In this document: positions 1-8,049 of the stretch, piece after piece
How positions within the stretch are numbered: the first letter of the stretch is position 1
Layout of the letters: each line of letters opens with the position of its first letter
NCBI GenBank assembly: GCA_003561875.1
Contig: PWVL01000147.1
Span: forward strand, 1-32,811
Direction of reading: 5' to 3'
DNA from: Desulfuromonadales bacterium
GTDB lineage: Bacteria > Desulfobacterota > Desulfuromonadia > Desulfuromonadales > Syntrophotaleaceae
Length of the DNA stretch: 32,811 nucleotides
The notes under the pieces: generated by a model
What the model was told of the DNA's origin: nothing
The model's database searches: none
Seen by the model: the letters and a program-made list of their open reading frames with translations, nothing else
Program-made: the position numbers and the translations under genes

Positions 1-747
1 GCCAATGTGGCGCGCAAATTAGCCCGAAGACTGGTGCAGAGCGAGAACCGGCAGCAGCAATTCCGGGTGTCCCCCAGTCAACTGAGCAACCTTCTTGGTG
101 TGCCCCGTTTTAACCAGGGAATCCGGGAGGAAAAAAACTGTGTGGGTTTGGCCTCGGGCCTGGCCTGGACCGAAGCTGGCGGTGAGTTACTGAACATCGA
201 AGTGGCGATCCTGCCCGGTCAGGGAACCTTTACGGTGACGGGAAAGCTCGGTGATGTGATGCAGGAATCCTCGCGTGCCGCTTTGACCTATGTGCGTTCC
301 CGTTGGCAGGAACTGGGTCTGGAAAAGGATTTCTACCGGAAGATGGAAATTCACATTCACGTGCCGGAAGGGGCCATTCCCAAAGACGGTCCCTCAGCCG
401 GAATTACCATGGCCGTCGCACTGGTCTCGGCACTGACGGATCGTCCCGTGGATCGGGACATCGCCATGACCGGAGAGATTACTTTAAGAGGGCGGGTTCT
501 CTCTATCGGTGGTCTGAAGGAGAAACTGCTGGCGGCAAAGCGAGCGGGGATACGAAAGGTTCTGATCCCTGCAGACAATTCGCGCCAGCTCGAAGAGGTT
601 CCCGAAGTTATTCGCGATGCCTTGCGGGTTGTAAGTGTGAGCCATATGGACCAGGTGGTTGAAGAAGCATTCGATCTGGTGGCGCCTTTGCCGACCGTCC
701 AGGGGAAGGCTTCGACCTCCCCCGCCGGCGATGCTCTGCGTCACTGA
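1..747 (+). CDS. lon: ATP-dependent protease Lon, C-terminal part (5' end outside window)
   Basis: This is the protease end of the cytosolic AAA+ protease Lon, which unfolds and degrades damaged and regulatory proteins. The reading frame is open to the left edge, so the start lies outside; the GTG reported by the ORF track is internal. The roughly 248 visible residues hold the end of the ATPase module ([10 protein letters not shown], then the substrate-binding helical region) and the whole Ser-Lys peptidase domain. The catalytic serine sits in PKDGPSAG and the lysine in [10 protein letters not shown], 43 residues later, the same spacing as in E. coli Lon. The tail after EEAFDL is short and ends in ALRH. 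A promoter and an HU gene follow, so lon is probably the last gene of its transcript. Identification is very secure. Confidence 0.97.
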   Translation, partial: ANVARKLARRLVQSENRQQQFRVSPSQLSNLLGVPRFNQGIREEKNCVGLASGLAWTEAGGELLNIEVAILPGQGTFTVTGKLGDVMQESSRAALTYVRSRWQELGLEKDFYRKMEIHIHVPEGAIPKDGPSAGITMAVALVSALTDRPVDRDIAMTGEITLRGRVLSIGGLKEKLLAAKRAGIRKVLIPADNSRQLEEVPEVIRDALRVVSVSHMDQVVEEAFDLVAPLPTVQGKASTSPAGDALRH

Positions 748-776
748 AAAAGCGGGTTCCGGCAAGAAATAATTGC

Positions 777-806
777 TTGACACTCTTTTCGCGATTCTGT
801 TATACA
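777..806 (+). promoter_or_regulatory. sigma70-type promoter of the HU gene
   Basis: A perfect TTGACA (777-782) is followed after 18 bases by TATACA (801-806), about 50 bases upstream of the HU start. It lies just past the lon stop codon, which gives HU its own transcription start. Confidence 0.75.
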
Positions 807-856
807 TACTGCGTTTTCGCGGGGCCCATAAAATCTCATCCTTTGGAGGTAGAACT

Positions 857-1129
857 GTGACTAAAGCCGATCTTATCAATGCCATTGCAGATAAAGCTGG
901 TGTCAGTAAAGCCGATTCAGAGAAAACGCTCAAAGCTTTCATCGACGTTGTAACTGAAGCCCTGCAGGCAGGAGACAAGGTTGCGCTGGTGGGTTTTGGT
1001 ACCTTCAGCGTGGGTGAGCGTGCCGCCCGCGTCGGCCAGAATCCCCAAACCGGCAAAAAAATCGAGATCCCCGCTTCAAAGACGCCGAAATTCAAGGCCG
1101 GTAAGGTCCTGAAGGACGCCATCAACTAA
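857..1129 (+). CDS. hup: DNA-binding protein HU
   Basis: HU is a small dimeric nucleoid protein that bends and compacts DNA without sequence specificity. The ORF track starts at a TTG at 773, but that overlaps the promoter. The GTG at 857 sits 6 bases after a strong GGAGGT and gives [22 protein letters not shown], the standard HU amino terminus. The resulting length is 90 residues, exactly typical. The DNA-binding arm is visible in [15 protein letters not shown], with the conserved intercalating proline in NPQTG. The end [12 protein letters not shown] is canonical for HU. Placement directly after lon is common in proteobacteria. I see no convincing terminator after it, so some transcripts may run into the tRNA cluster. 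A second member of the same fold, IhfA, is encoded near the other end of the window. Confidence 0.96.
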   Translation: MTKADLINAIADKAGVSKADSEKTLKAFIDVVTEALQAGDKVALVGFGTFSVGERAARVGQNPQTGKKIEIPASKTPKFKAGKVLKDAIN

Positions 1130-1217
1130 AATCAAAAGTTTTCTGGTTTTATTTCGGGGCCGTCAAAACGTAAAAATTTCCTGAAATTTATTATGACCAG
1201 GGCACTTTCGGGTTTGC

Positions 1218-1294
1218 GGGGCTGTAGTAGAGTCGGTTACAACGCCGGCCTGTCACGCCGGAGGTCGCGGGTTCGAGTCCCGTCAGCCCCGCCA
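1218..1294 (+). tRNA. tRNA-Asp (GTC), copy 1
   Basis: The 77-base cloverleaf has acceptor GGGGCTG pairing with CAGCCCC, discriminator G, and an encoded CCA. The anticodon stem CCGGC/GCCGG holds a loop with GTC, reading Asp codons. The T loop is GTTCGAGTC. It is identical to the copy at 1393-1469. Confidence 0.97.
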
Positions 1295-1303
1295 TGCTAT
1301 CTC

Positions 1304-1379
1304 GGGCGAATAGCTCAGTTGGGAGAGCATCGGCCTTACAAGCCGAGGGTCACAGGTTCGAGCCCTGTTTCGCCCACCA
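1304..1379 (+). tRNA. tRNA-Val (TAC)
   Basis: The 76-base cloverleaf has acceptor GGGCGAA/TTCGCCC, discriminator A and an encoded CCA. The anticodon loop CTTACAA gives TAC, reading GUA and related Val codons. It lies 9 bases after the first tRNA-Asp and 13 before the second, so the three are very probably processed from one transcript. Confidence 0.97.
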
Positions 1380-1392
1380 GTCACCAAGTTGC

Positions 1393-1469
1393 GGGGCTGT
1401 AGTAGAGTCGGTTACAACGCCGGCCTGTCACGCCGGAGGTCGCGGGTTCGAGTCCCGTCAGCCCCGCCA
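1393..1469 (+). tRNA. tRNA-Asp (GTC), copy 2
   Basis: This is base-for-base the same 77-nt gene as 1218-1294, with the same GTC anticodon and encoded CCA. It is the last tRNA of the cluster and is followed 12 bases later by an intrinsic terminator. Confidence 0.97.
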
Positions 1470-1481
1470 TGATAGAGAAAG

Positions 1482-1510
1482 GCAGCTTTTTAAACGAAGC
1501 TGCTTTTTTG
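1482..1510 (+). terminator. Intrinsic terminator of the tRNA cluster
   Basis: The stem GCAGCTT/AAGCTGC (1482-1488 with 1497-1503) is followed by six T residues (1504-1509). It lies 12 bases after the last tRNA. Confidence 0.85.
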
Positions 1511-1833
1511 TTTGTGCGGTACCGCTTTGGCGATTTTTTCCACGTTACAATTCCTGCCCGCTGTCTATCCGCGATTTTCTTTATCGCCGGCCAACCAACT
1601 CTTTTCACCAGTACTCCCCTTGCTTTGCATGTAGTTTTATGACCAGTTCTGATGAGTGTCAGTTTGTGGTTTCCCCGACATGTGGAATTTAGTTTTTTTG
1701 AAGACTGATACTCAGCGTTTTTGTGTGTTCGTGTTTCTGACTTGCTGCGGAATTGTCCCCGGGTCCAAGGTATGCTAGGGTTCTCAGCAGGCCGTTAGTT
1801 TTTGCAGCACACTAACCAGGGAGGCTGTATTTT
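1511..1833. other. Gene-free spacer between tRNA cluster and aldehyde dehydrogenase
   Basis: This stretch of about 320 bases holds no credible coding region; the ORFs in it run through tRNA genes or lack ribosome binding sites. Visible items are a 10-base palindrome GCGGTACCGC (1516-1525) and a TATGCT (1771-1776) that could be a -10 box but has no good -35. The ribosome binding site of the next gene is at 1818-1824. Confidence 0.6.
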
Positions 1834-3258
1834 ATGATCGTCCACGAGAGATATTTCGCCGATGGTGGCTGGAAACCGGCAAGAGGTTCAGCTGAGCATC
1901 TGGTCATCAATCCCGCAACGGAAGAGACAATTGCCCGGGTCAAAGCCTGTAGCGAGATAGATGTGTGCACTGCCGTGGAAGCCGCCTGTGAAGCTTTCAA
2001 GAGTTGGTCCGTGCTTTCGCCTGCAGAGCGTGCCGGTTGGCTGGAACGACTGGCCAGGGGGCTTGAAAGTCGTGCGGATCAGATTGCGGAACTTATAACT
2101 GCGGAACTCGGTTGTCCGGTCAGGTTCGCGCAAAAGGTTCAGGCGGCACTGCCAATTGCGAATATGCGGGTCTATGCCGGCATGACGGAGGAATTTGCCG
2201 AAGAAGCGATCGGTAACGTGAGGGTGGTGCGAGAACCGATAGGCGTGGTGGCCTGTATCACCCCTTGGAATTATCCGTTGCACCAGGTCGTGGCCAAAGT
2301 CGCTCCGGCCCTTCTTGCCGGTTGTACCGTGGTACTCAAGCCGAGTGAAGTCACCCCGCTGGACGCCTTCCTGTTTGCCGAGGTCGTTGAGCAGGTTGGT
2401 CTGCCGCCGGGGGTCTTTAATCTGGTGGCCGGCACCGGCAAAGAGGTGGGCGAACTCCTGGCTCAACATCCTCTGGTCGACATGGTTTCCTTTACCGGGT
2501 CGACCCGGGCCGGTCGCCGGGTGTCCGAACTCGCTTCAAACTCCATCAAGCGAGTGGCTCTGGAATTAGGCGGCAAGTCTCCGGCGGTGCTGCTCGATGA
2601 TGCCGATCTCGACGCGGCCGTCAAATCGGTGCTCAACAGTTGCTTTCTCAATTCAGGCCAGACCTGCAATGCCATGACCCGACTCCTGGTGCCCGAGCTT
2701 TTATACGAGCAGGTTGCCGAGAAGGTGGTAAGTGCCGCGAAGGGATTCAAGGTGGGTGATCCCCTGGCCGGTGATACCCGGGTAGGCCCGTTGGTCTCCA
2801 GGCGACAGTGGTTACAGGTTCGATCTTATATCGAACGGGGGATCGGGGAAGGTGCAACGTTGCTTTGCGGCGGTCCGGAAAGTCCGCAAGGTTTGGATCG
2901 GGGTTTTTATGTGTCGCCGACGGTTTTCGGGAGGGTCACTCCAGCAATGACCATTGCTCAAGAGGAAATTTTTGGCCCTGTCCTGGCCATAATGGTTTAC
3001 CGGGACGATGCTGAAGCTGTCAAAATTGCCAACGACAGCGTCTATGGCCTGGCGGCATCCGTGTGGTCAGGGAATTCGGCCCGTGCACTGGCCGTGGCGA
3101 GGCAGTTGCGCGCCGGACAGATCGCTGTCAATGGTGCGGGCGCCAATCTTCTGGCACCTTTTGGTGGTTATAAACAGTCCGGCAACGGCAGGGAGTTGGG
3201 TCGCTTCGGTCTTGAGGAGTTTTTTGAAATCAAGGCCATCGGCCTTCCTCAGGAATAA
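1834..3258 (+). CDS. NAD(P)-dependent aldehyde dehydrogenase
   Basis: This is a 474-residue member of the aldehyde dehydrogenase superfamily, which oxidises aldehydes to carboxylic acids with NAD(P)+ in the cytosol. The family signatures are intact: TPWNYP with the active-site Asn146, the cofactor-binding VVLKPSE with Lys169, the Rossmann motif FTGSTRAGR, the general base Glu244 in LELGGKSP, and the nucleophile Cys278 in NSGQTCNA. EEIFGPVL and FGGYKQSGNGRELG are also typical. The ATG at 1834 follows AGGGAGG by 9 bases. The gene stands alone between the tRNA terminator and its own strong terminator, so the neighbours give no clue to the substrate. The sequence resembles broad-substrate, gamma-aminobutyraldehyde- or betaine-aldehyde-type enzymes, but I cannot assign a substrate. 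Confidence 0.92.
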   Translation: MIVHERYFADGGWKPARGSAEHLVINPATEETIARVKACSEIDVCTAVEAACEAFKSWSVLSPAERAGWLERLARGLESRADQIAELITAELGCPVRFAQKVQAALPIANMRVYAGMTEEFAEEAIGNVRVVREPIGVVACITPWNYPLHQVVAKVAPALLAGCTVVLKPSEVTPLDAFLFAEVVEQVGLPPGVFNLVAGTGKEVGELLAQHPLVDMVSFTGSTRAGRRVSELASNSIKRVALELGGKSPAVLLDDADLDAAVKSVLNSCFLNSGQTCNAMTRLLVPELLYEQVAEKVVSAAKGFKVGDPLAGDTRVGPLVSRRQWLQVRSYIERGIGEGATLLCGGPESPQGLDRGFYVSPTVFGRVTPAMTIAQEEIFGPVLAIMVYRDDAEAVKIANDSVYGLAASVWSGNSARALAVARQLRAGQIAVNGAGANLLAPFGGYKQSGNGRELGRFGLEEFFEIKAIGLPQE

Positions 3259-3336
3259 TTTCAGGGTATCTGCCGAATTGACCTTCGTTTTGTTGATTGG
3301 GAGTGCCTGCTGAGGTCGCCGGGCCCGATCATTTGG

Positions 3337-3367
3337 CTGCCTGCCCCGAAAAGGGCAGGCAGTTTTT
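3337..3367 (+). terminator. Strong intrinsic terminator after the aldehyde dehydrogenase
   Basis: A perfect 10-bp stem CTGCCTGCCC/GGGCAGGCAG (3337-3346 with 3353-3362), loop CGAAAA, is followed by TTTTT. Confidence 0.92.
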
Positions 3368-3508
3368 ATTCCGGCTTAGAAGCAGAGCGGACTTGTTTTC
3401 TAAGCATTTATGATCATGGGACTCTGGAGAGTGCTGGTTGCCTGAAGGCTACTGTGGCGTGGGATGGCTCATGCCGCGTGGATTCGAAATCGAATGGAGA
3501 GGGTGAGT

Positions 3509-3838
3509 ATGCCGGAAAAACGTCGGGATGTTCGCAAGTATCGTCGATTGGAGATTCGTTATGGCGTTGATGAGCCGACAAAGTTGGCTTTTATTATCGA
3601 CATCACCCGTCAGGGTTTTTTTATTCAAAGCGGCACCGTGCTTCCCCCTGGGACGCGGTTGCGAGTGCTCATGAACATGGGCCATGGGCAACAGGTCGGC
3701 ATGGAAGTTTGCGTGCAATGGGCCAAGCGGGTTCCCCCCCAGTTGGTACGAGCGGTAAAAAAAGCGGGGATGGGGGTAAAAATCATCGCTTTCCAGCAAG
3801 GTGAAGCGATTTACCGCTCTTATTGTGCCGACCTGTAA
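3509..3838 (+). CDS. PilZ-domain protein (probable c-di-GMP receptor)
   Basis: This small protein of 109 residues appears to be a stand-alone PilZ domain. Proteins of this kind bind cyclic di-GMP and pass the signal on, often to motility, pili or exopolysaccharide systems. The N-terminal RRDVRKYRR carries the RxxxR part of the nucleotide-binding motif, and IDITRQGFFIQ corresponds to the second (D/N)x(S/T)xxG element. The ORF track starts at 3464, but the ATG at 3509 has a GGAGAGGG 5 bases upstream and gives MPEKRRDVRKYRR, a normal start for a short PilZ protein. It is transcribed alone and converges on the tatD fusion gene with only 13 bases between the stops. The partner it signals to cannot be seen in the window. 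Confidence 0.85.
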   Translation: MPEKRRDVRKYRRLEIRYGVDEPTKLAFIIDITRQGFFIQSGTVLPPGTRLRVLMNMGHGQQVGMEVCVQWAKRVPPQLVRAVKKAGMGVKIIAFQQGEAIYRSYCADL

Positions 3839-3851
3839 AAAAAGCAGCAGT

Positions 3852-5243
3852 TCAACCCACCTCGTTGTAGTGGCGCAACAGAAACTTTACCTTGAGTTCC
3901 TCTTCGACAATTTTGCGGCAGGCCTCGATGTCAATTCCCGGCAGACTCACGACGCTGGCGGTCACCGAGGGGATATAATATTTGGCCTGTCGAATAAATT
4001 CCTTGACCCCCCGATAGCCTTCCATGCCGAATTGTGACTGGCACACTTTCTGGTATTGGGCCGCGTCTGCCGCGTTCAGAGAGACGGAAATAGCGTCCAC
4101 AAGACCGGACAATTCAGGAAGGATGTTTCTTTTGTGAACCAGGTTGGCCTGACCGTCCGTATTGATACGAACACGCGCGCCCCGTTTTTTCAAACAGCGG
4201 GCGACCTCCTTCACCAGATCAAGCCGCAACAGCGGTTCGCCGTATCCGCAAAAAACGATTTCCTTGTAGGGACGAACATCGCCCACGGCTTCAATGACCT
4301 CCTGGGTCGTCGGTTCCCGTTCAAGTTTCAGGGAATGGCCCTTTACCGTAAAGTCCTTGAATTTTGCACAGAAGGTGCACCGATTACTGCATCGGTTGGT
4401 AATGTTCAGGTACAGTGAGTTGCGGATCGGATAAGCAATGGGGCTTGGTTGTTCTACAGGGCTGATGCCAAACAGACGATGGCTGTTCAAGCGGGTAATG
4501 CGTGCGATATCTGCCGACGAGAGCCCTTTAATACGTGCCAGTTCCACGGCGGTTTCAACAAGAAATGCTGGTTCGTTGCGCCGGCCCCGCCGGGATTGAG
4601 GAGCCAGGTAGGGGCAGTCTGTTTCGAGCAGAATACGGTCCGTATTGATGGCCGCGGCGATATCCCGAAGGTCTTGATTGGCCGGGTAGGTCAGGGTTCC
4701 GGGAAAAGACAGGTAAAAACCCATCTCGATGCAGGTATGGGCCATGGAAAGGTCGCCGCTGAAGCAGTGCAATACGCCCCCTGCCTGATGAGCCCTCTCT
4801 TCACGCAGAATTTTCAACACATCCTGATGAGCGTCCCGGTCGTGAATGATCAGCGGCAGGCCGACTTGTTTTGCCAGGGCGATCTGTTCCCTGAAGGCTT
4901 TTTGCTGAACCGGACGGGGGCAGCGGTCACGAAAATAGTCAAGACCGGTTTCACCAATGGCAACCACCTTGTCGTGGCGGGCCAGCCGGCGCAATGTGTC
5001 CATGGCGGCTTTCGAAGCTTCCTGTGCATGATGGGGATGGATGCCCACGGCAGCAAAGACGCCGTCGTGTTCTGCTGCAAGCCTGACGCTGGTTGCAGAA
5101 CTTTTCAGATCGCAGCCTATGGTGATGACGTCAGAGACACCGGCGTTTCTGGCGGCAGAGAGGACCTGACGCAGATCGGCGGAAAATCGCAGGTCGTCGA
5201 GATGGGCGTGAGTGTCGATCAGTGTTGGTGAAGCGTTGTTCAT
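3852..5243 (-). CDS. TatD-family metal-dependent hydrolase fused to a radical SAM domain
   Basis: One 463-residue polypeptide joins two enzymes. Residues 1 to about 258 form a TatD nuclease/hydrolase. Its metal ligands are visible: THAHLDD (His12, His14), GETGLDY (Glu98), IIHDRD (His134), LHCFSG (His159) and ETDCPY (Asp209). Residues from about 272 form a radical SAM domain with the cluster motif CSNRCTFC (Cys285, 289, 292) and GYGEPLL. TatD proteins act as 3'-5' exonucleases, while the companion radical SAM family is known from genomes as TatD-associated and has no established substrate. The ATG at 5243 is chosen over the upstream ORF-track start because GGAG lies 7 bases before it and the TatD domain begins there. 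The gene is downstream of metG in the same direction, but a terminator hairpin overlaps its leader. Confidence 0.92.
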   Translation of the reverse strand: MNNASPTLIDTHAHLDDLRFSADLRQVLSAARNAGVSDVITIGCDLKSSATSVRLAAEHDGVFAAVGIHPHHAQEASKAAMDTLRRLARHDKVVAIGETGLDYFRDRCPRPVQQKAFREQIALAKQVGLPLIIHDRDAHQDVLKILREERAHQAGGVLHCFSGDLSMAHTCIEMGFYLSFPGTLTYPANQDLRDIAAAINTDRILLETDCPYLAPQSRRGRRNEPAFLVETAVELARIKGLSSADIARITRLNSHRLFGISPVEQPSPIAYPIRNSLYLNITNRCSNRCTFCAKFKDFTVKGHSLKLEREPTTQEVIEAVGDVRPYKEIVFCGYGEPLLRLDLVKEVARCLKKRGARVRINTDGQANLVHKRNILPELSGLVDAISVSLNAADAAQYQKVCQSQFGMEGYRGVKEFIRQAKYYIPSVTASVVSLPGIDIEACRKIVEEELKVKFLLRHYNEVG

Positions 5244-5252
5244 GAAAGCTCC

Positions 5253-5280
5253 AAAAACCGGGGGCGCCTTAGCGCCCCCG
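5253..5280 (-). terminator. Intrinsic terminator between metG and the TatD/radical SAM gene
   Basis: Read on the minus strand, a perfect 9-bp stem CGGGGGCGC/GCGCCCCCG with a TAAG loop is followed by GTTTTT. The T run touches the GGAG ribosome binding site of the downstream gene (TTTTTGGAG). It can end the metG transcript or act as a leader attenuator for the TatD gene. Confidence 0.8.
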
Positions 5281-5395
5281 AGTGTAGCCGTTTGTTTGAG
5301 CGCGAAGCTCTGATGACATGCCAACGATTCAGAGGCACACAAGCTTGAGTACAGGCCCTGATGCCACTGAGCGAATGACTTTCAGGTTATGCGTC

Positions 5396-5424
5396 CCTGC
5401 TGCTTTTTGGTCAAGGCATCGTGC
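5396..5424 (-). promoter_or_regulatory. Candidate promoter for the TatD/radical SAM gene
   Basis: On the minus strand, TTGACC (5424-5419) is followed after 17 bases by CATAAC (5401-5396), just past the metG stop. A 6-bp hairpin AAGGCA-CGA-TGCCTT overlaps its upstream side. The -10 matches only four of six bases, so this is tentative. Confidence 0.4.
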
Positions 5425-5425
5425 C

Positions 5426-6961
5426 TTATTCGGTTTCGATGCGGGGAAACAAGGGTGCGGATTTGGCAATTTCGACACCAGGGGTCAGCCCGCCCCAGGA
5501 ACTGCCATCTGCCAGACAGGGACAGCTTGCGTCCTGACCGAGGATCTTCATGATTTTGTCGGCGGTATCCGGCATGAAGGGGCCGATCAGTAAAGCGACA
5601 AAACGGACGGCCTCAAGCAGGTTGTAGAGAACGGTGCCAAGGCGTTCCTGTTGATCGGCCTCTTTAGCCAGAGTCCAGGGAGCGCTGTCATCGATATATT
5701 TGTTGGCTGCGCTGATCAACCCCCAGATGCTTTGCAGTGCTTTGTTGAAAGCCTGATCGTTCATCTGACTGTCGACCTGTTGTACGACCGGCGCAAACAA
5801 TTCGACGAAGTTTCTGTCGGTTTCAGTAAAAGAACCTGGATTCGGCAGAACGCCGGCATAATATTTATTGACCATGGCGGTTGATCGACTGACCAGATTG
5901 CCCAGATCGTTGGCCAGGTCCGAATTGATGCGATGGATCAGCGCTGCATGGGAAAAATCCCCGTCCAGCCCGAAAGGAACTTCCCGCAGCAGAAAGTAGC
6001 GAATGGCATCGACCCCGTATTTTTCGATGAGCATGTTGGGTTCGACAACATTTTGCAGACTCTTGCTCATTTTCTGTCCCTCAACCGTCCACCAACCGTG
6101 TGCGAAAATCCGTTTGGGTAGGGGAATGCCGGCGGCCAGAAGAAAAGTAGGCCAGTAAACCGCGTGAAAACGCAGGATATCCTTGCCGATAATATGGGCG
6201 TCGGCCGGCCAGAAGGACTTAAAAAGGAGGTTGCTGTCATCGGGATAGCCGAGGCCCGTGATGTAATTGGTCAGGGCGTCGAACCATACGTAGATGACAT
6301 GCTGCTCATGCTCCGGCACCTGAATACCCCAGGAAAAAGAGGTGCGGGAAATGGACAGATCCCGCAAGCCTTCCCGAACAAAGCTCAGTATTTCGTTGCG
6401 CCGAGTGCGGGGTTGAATAAAATCGGGGTTGTCTTCAATATGCCGCAACAAGGCCTCCTGATATTGACTCATGCGGAAAAAATAAGATTCCTCCTTCAGT
6501 TTATCCGTTTCCCGGCCGCAATCGGGGCAACGGCCATCCATGAGTTGGGTTTCGGTCCAGAAGGTCTCACAGGGAGTGCAGTACCAGTCTTCGTACTCCC
6601 CCAGGTAGATGTCTCCGGAAGCCAGGAGCTTTTTGAACAGATGCTGAACGCCCTTTTTGTGACGCTCCTGTGAGGTACGAATAAAATCCGTGTGGCTGAT
6701 ATCGAGTTTTTCCCACAAAGCCTGAAAGCGTTTAACCACCCGATCGGCCAACTCGAGGGGAGTCTCCCCCTTGGTCAAGGCGGCCTTTTCGACTTTCTGT
6801 CCATGCTCGTCGGTACCGGTCAGAAAGCAGACCTCGTATCCTTGAGCACGCTTGTAACGCGCCAATACATCACAGGCCACTGTTGTATAGGCGTGGCCGA
6901 TATGGGGAACATCGTTGACATAATAAATCGGGGTGGTGACGTAGTAGCGCTTATCATCCAT
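5426..6961 (-). CDS. metG: Methionyl-tRNA synthetase
   Basis: This class I synthetase charges tRNA-Met, including the initiator, with methionine in an ATP-dependent reaction. The 511 residues contain VPHIGHAY (the HIGH motif at about residues 20-23), the connective-peptide zinc motif CTPCETFW...GRCPDCGRE, and GQKMSKSLQN (KMSKS). The anticodon-binding helical domain follows. The protein ends at about the point where the core enzyme ends, so the C-terminal EMAP-like tRNA-binding domain that many longer bacterial MetRS carry is absent. Its ATG overlaps the end of ricT by 8 bases, with AGGAG inside the ricT coding sequence, so the two are probably translationally coupled. It is the last gene before a terminator hairpin. 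Confidence 0.97.
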   Translation of the reverse strand: MDDKRYYVTTPIYYVNDVPHIGHAYTTVACDVLARYKRAQGYEVCFLTGTDEHGQKVEKAALTKGETPLELADRVVKRFQALWEKLDISHTDFIRTSQERHKKGVQHLFKKLLASGDIYLGEYEDWYCTPCETFWTETQLMDGRCPDCGRETDKLKEESYFFRMSQYQEALLRHIEDNPDFIQPRTRRNEILSFVREGLRDLSISRTSFSWGIQVPEHEQHVIYVWFDALTNYITGLGYPDDSNLLFKSFWPADAHIIGKDILRFHAVYWPTFLLAAGIPLPKRIFAHGWWTVEGQKMSKSLQNVVEPNMLIEKYGVDAIRYFLLREVPFGLDGDFSHAALIHRINSDLANDLGNLVSRSTAMVNKYYAGVLPNPGSFTETDRNFVELFAPVVQQVDSQMNDQAFNKALQSIWGLISAANKYIDDSAPWTLAKEADQQERLGTVLYNLLEAVRFVALLIGPFMPDTADKIMKILGQDASCPCLADGSSWGGLTPGVEIAKSAPLFPRIETE

Positions 6962-8015
6962 TCTCGTCTCCTGAAGGTTTGCTGTTTGCCGGGCGCCGGC
7001 GAGGTCTGCGGCGGGATTTCTTGCGAGCCGGGAGTGACCCCTTGAAGTCGGCCTTTTGCCCTGAAGGATGATCCGAAGCTTTTTCTTCAGCAGCGTGGCC
7101 GGCAGGCGCCTTCCGGCTAGCCGGTTTGCTGTCGCGATCAGTCTGGCGGCCGGTCTGAAGGTTGCGGGGTCGAGACGCAGTGGATCTGGCCGGAGTTGAA
7201 GGTTTTTCCGAGGGTTTTTCGAGCACTTTCAGTTGATCTACCGGTACCTCGACGGTGCTGTTGTCCTCCCGCCTGACGGTAACCCGACGAGAGAGGACAT
7301 TTTGCGAAACCACAGTGCCTTCATGACCGTCGACCACTACCCGGAGCCCGCATTTGGGGAGTTCTTTGCGGTATTCACGGTAGGTTTCATACTCGTAATT
7401 AAGGCAGCAGAGCAGGCGCCCGCATTGACCGGAAATTTTACTGGGGTTGAGTGCCAGATTCTGTTCTTTGGCCATTTTTACCGAAACCGGAGCAAAATTG
7501 ACCAGAAAACTGCAGCAACACAAGGTTCTGCCGCAGATTCCGATACCTCCGGTAATTTTTGCTTCATCACGGACACCGATCTGGCGCATCTCAATGCGAG
7601 TGCGAAAGTGTTGAGCCAGATCTTTCACCAGGTCGCGAAAATCGACACGGCCATCGGCGGTAAAATAGAAAATGATTTTGGACGCGTCAAAAAGATATTC
7701 GGCCCGTACCAGCTTCATTTCCATACGGCGTACCTGAATACGTTTCAGGCAAAATTCAAAGGCTTCTTTTTCCTTGGATTCCGATGCGTCGGCCAAGGCA
7801 ATGTCTTCGGGCGTGGCAAGACGCAAAACACTTTTCAACTTATCCGGAGCCCTGTCGGACTCACATTCCCGAGGAGCCGTCGTCACCGTGCCTAGGGCAA
7901 GGCCGCGATCCGTCTCCACAATGACCTGGTCGTGGACCGACAGAGACAAGCCATCGCAAAGAAAATCATAGTGTTTTCCGGCGGTACGGAATTTAACCGA
8001 TACGATTCGAATCAT
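6954..8015 (-). CDS. ricT: PSP1/RicT (YaaT) family iron-sulfur protein
   Basis: The 353-residue protein begins MIRIVSVKFRTAGKHYDF and contains the PSP1 domain. In Bacillus, RicT (YaaT) is part of the RicA/F/T complex that carries iron-sulfur clusters and affects RNase Y and sporulation; its role in Gram-negative bacteria is not settled. The cysteine-rich segments GICGRTLCCCSF and GQCGRLLCCLNYEY match the family's cluster-ligand region. After about residue 270 the chain becomes low-complexity and basic, ending RKKSRRRPRRRP, which suggests a disordered nucleic-acid-binding tail. I take the ATG at 8015 rather than the TTG at 8060, because it gives the usual family start; the AAGGA upstream is 14 bases away, so the start is not certain. 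It lies between holB and metG in a tight operon. Confidence 0.9.
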   Translation of the reverse strand: MIRIVSVKFRTAGKHYDFLCDGLSLSVHDQVIVETDRGLALGTVTTAPRECESDRAPDKLKSVLRLATPEDIALADASESKEKEAFEFCLKRIQVRRMEMKLVRAEYLFDASKIIFYFTADGRVDFRDLVKDLAQHFRTRIEMRQIGVRDEAKITGGIGICGRTLCCCSFLVNFAPVSVKMAKEQNLALNPSKISGQCGRLLCCLNYEYETYREYRKELPKCGLRVVVDGHEGTVVSQNVLSRRVTVRREDNSTVEVPVDQLKVLEKPSEKPSTPARSTASRPRNLQTGRQTDRDSKPASRKAPAGHAAEEKASDHPSGQKADFKGSLPARKKSRRRPRRRPANSKPSGDENG

Positions 8016-8049
8016 GAGGATTTTGGTAGTCCTTATTTCTGAGCCAACG

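Larger units (their letters stand above)
1214..1471 (+). repeat. Exact direct repeat carrying the two tRNA-Asp genes
   Basis: Bases 1214-1296 and 1389-1471 are identical over 83 positions. The identity runs slightly beyond the tRNA on both sides (tt-gc before, t-g after the CCA). The repeat flanks the tRNA-Val gene. Confidence 0.9.

Noticed and set aside
857-1129. HU gene as an IHF subunit
   Set aside because: The short N-terminus, [10 protein letters not shown] arm and position after lon fit HU; the IHF-type gene is the one after pheT.
1193-1692. ORFs running through the Asp-Val-Asp tRNA cluster
   Set aside because: They translate tRNA genes and the terminator; the repeated peptide in them comes from the tRNA repeats.
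4449-5231. 260-residue plus-strand ORF across the TatD gene
   Set aside because: It is the complement of a clear TatD coding region and has no family features.
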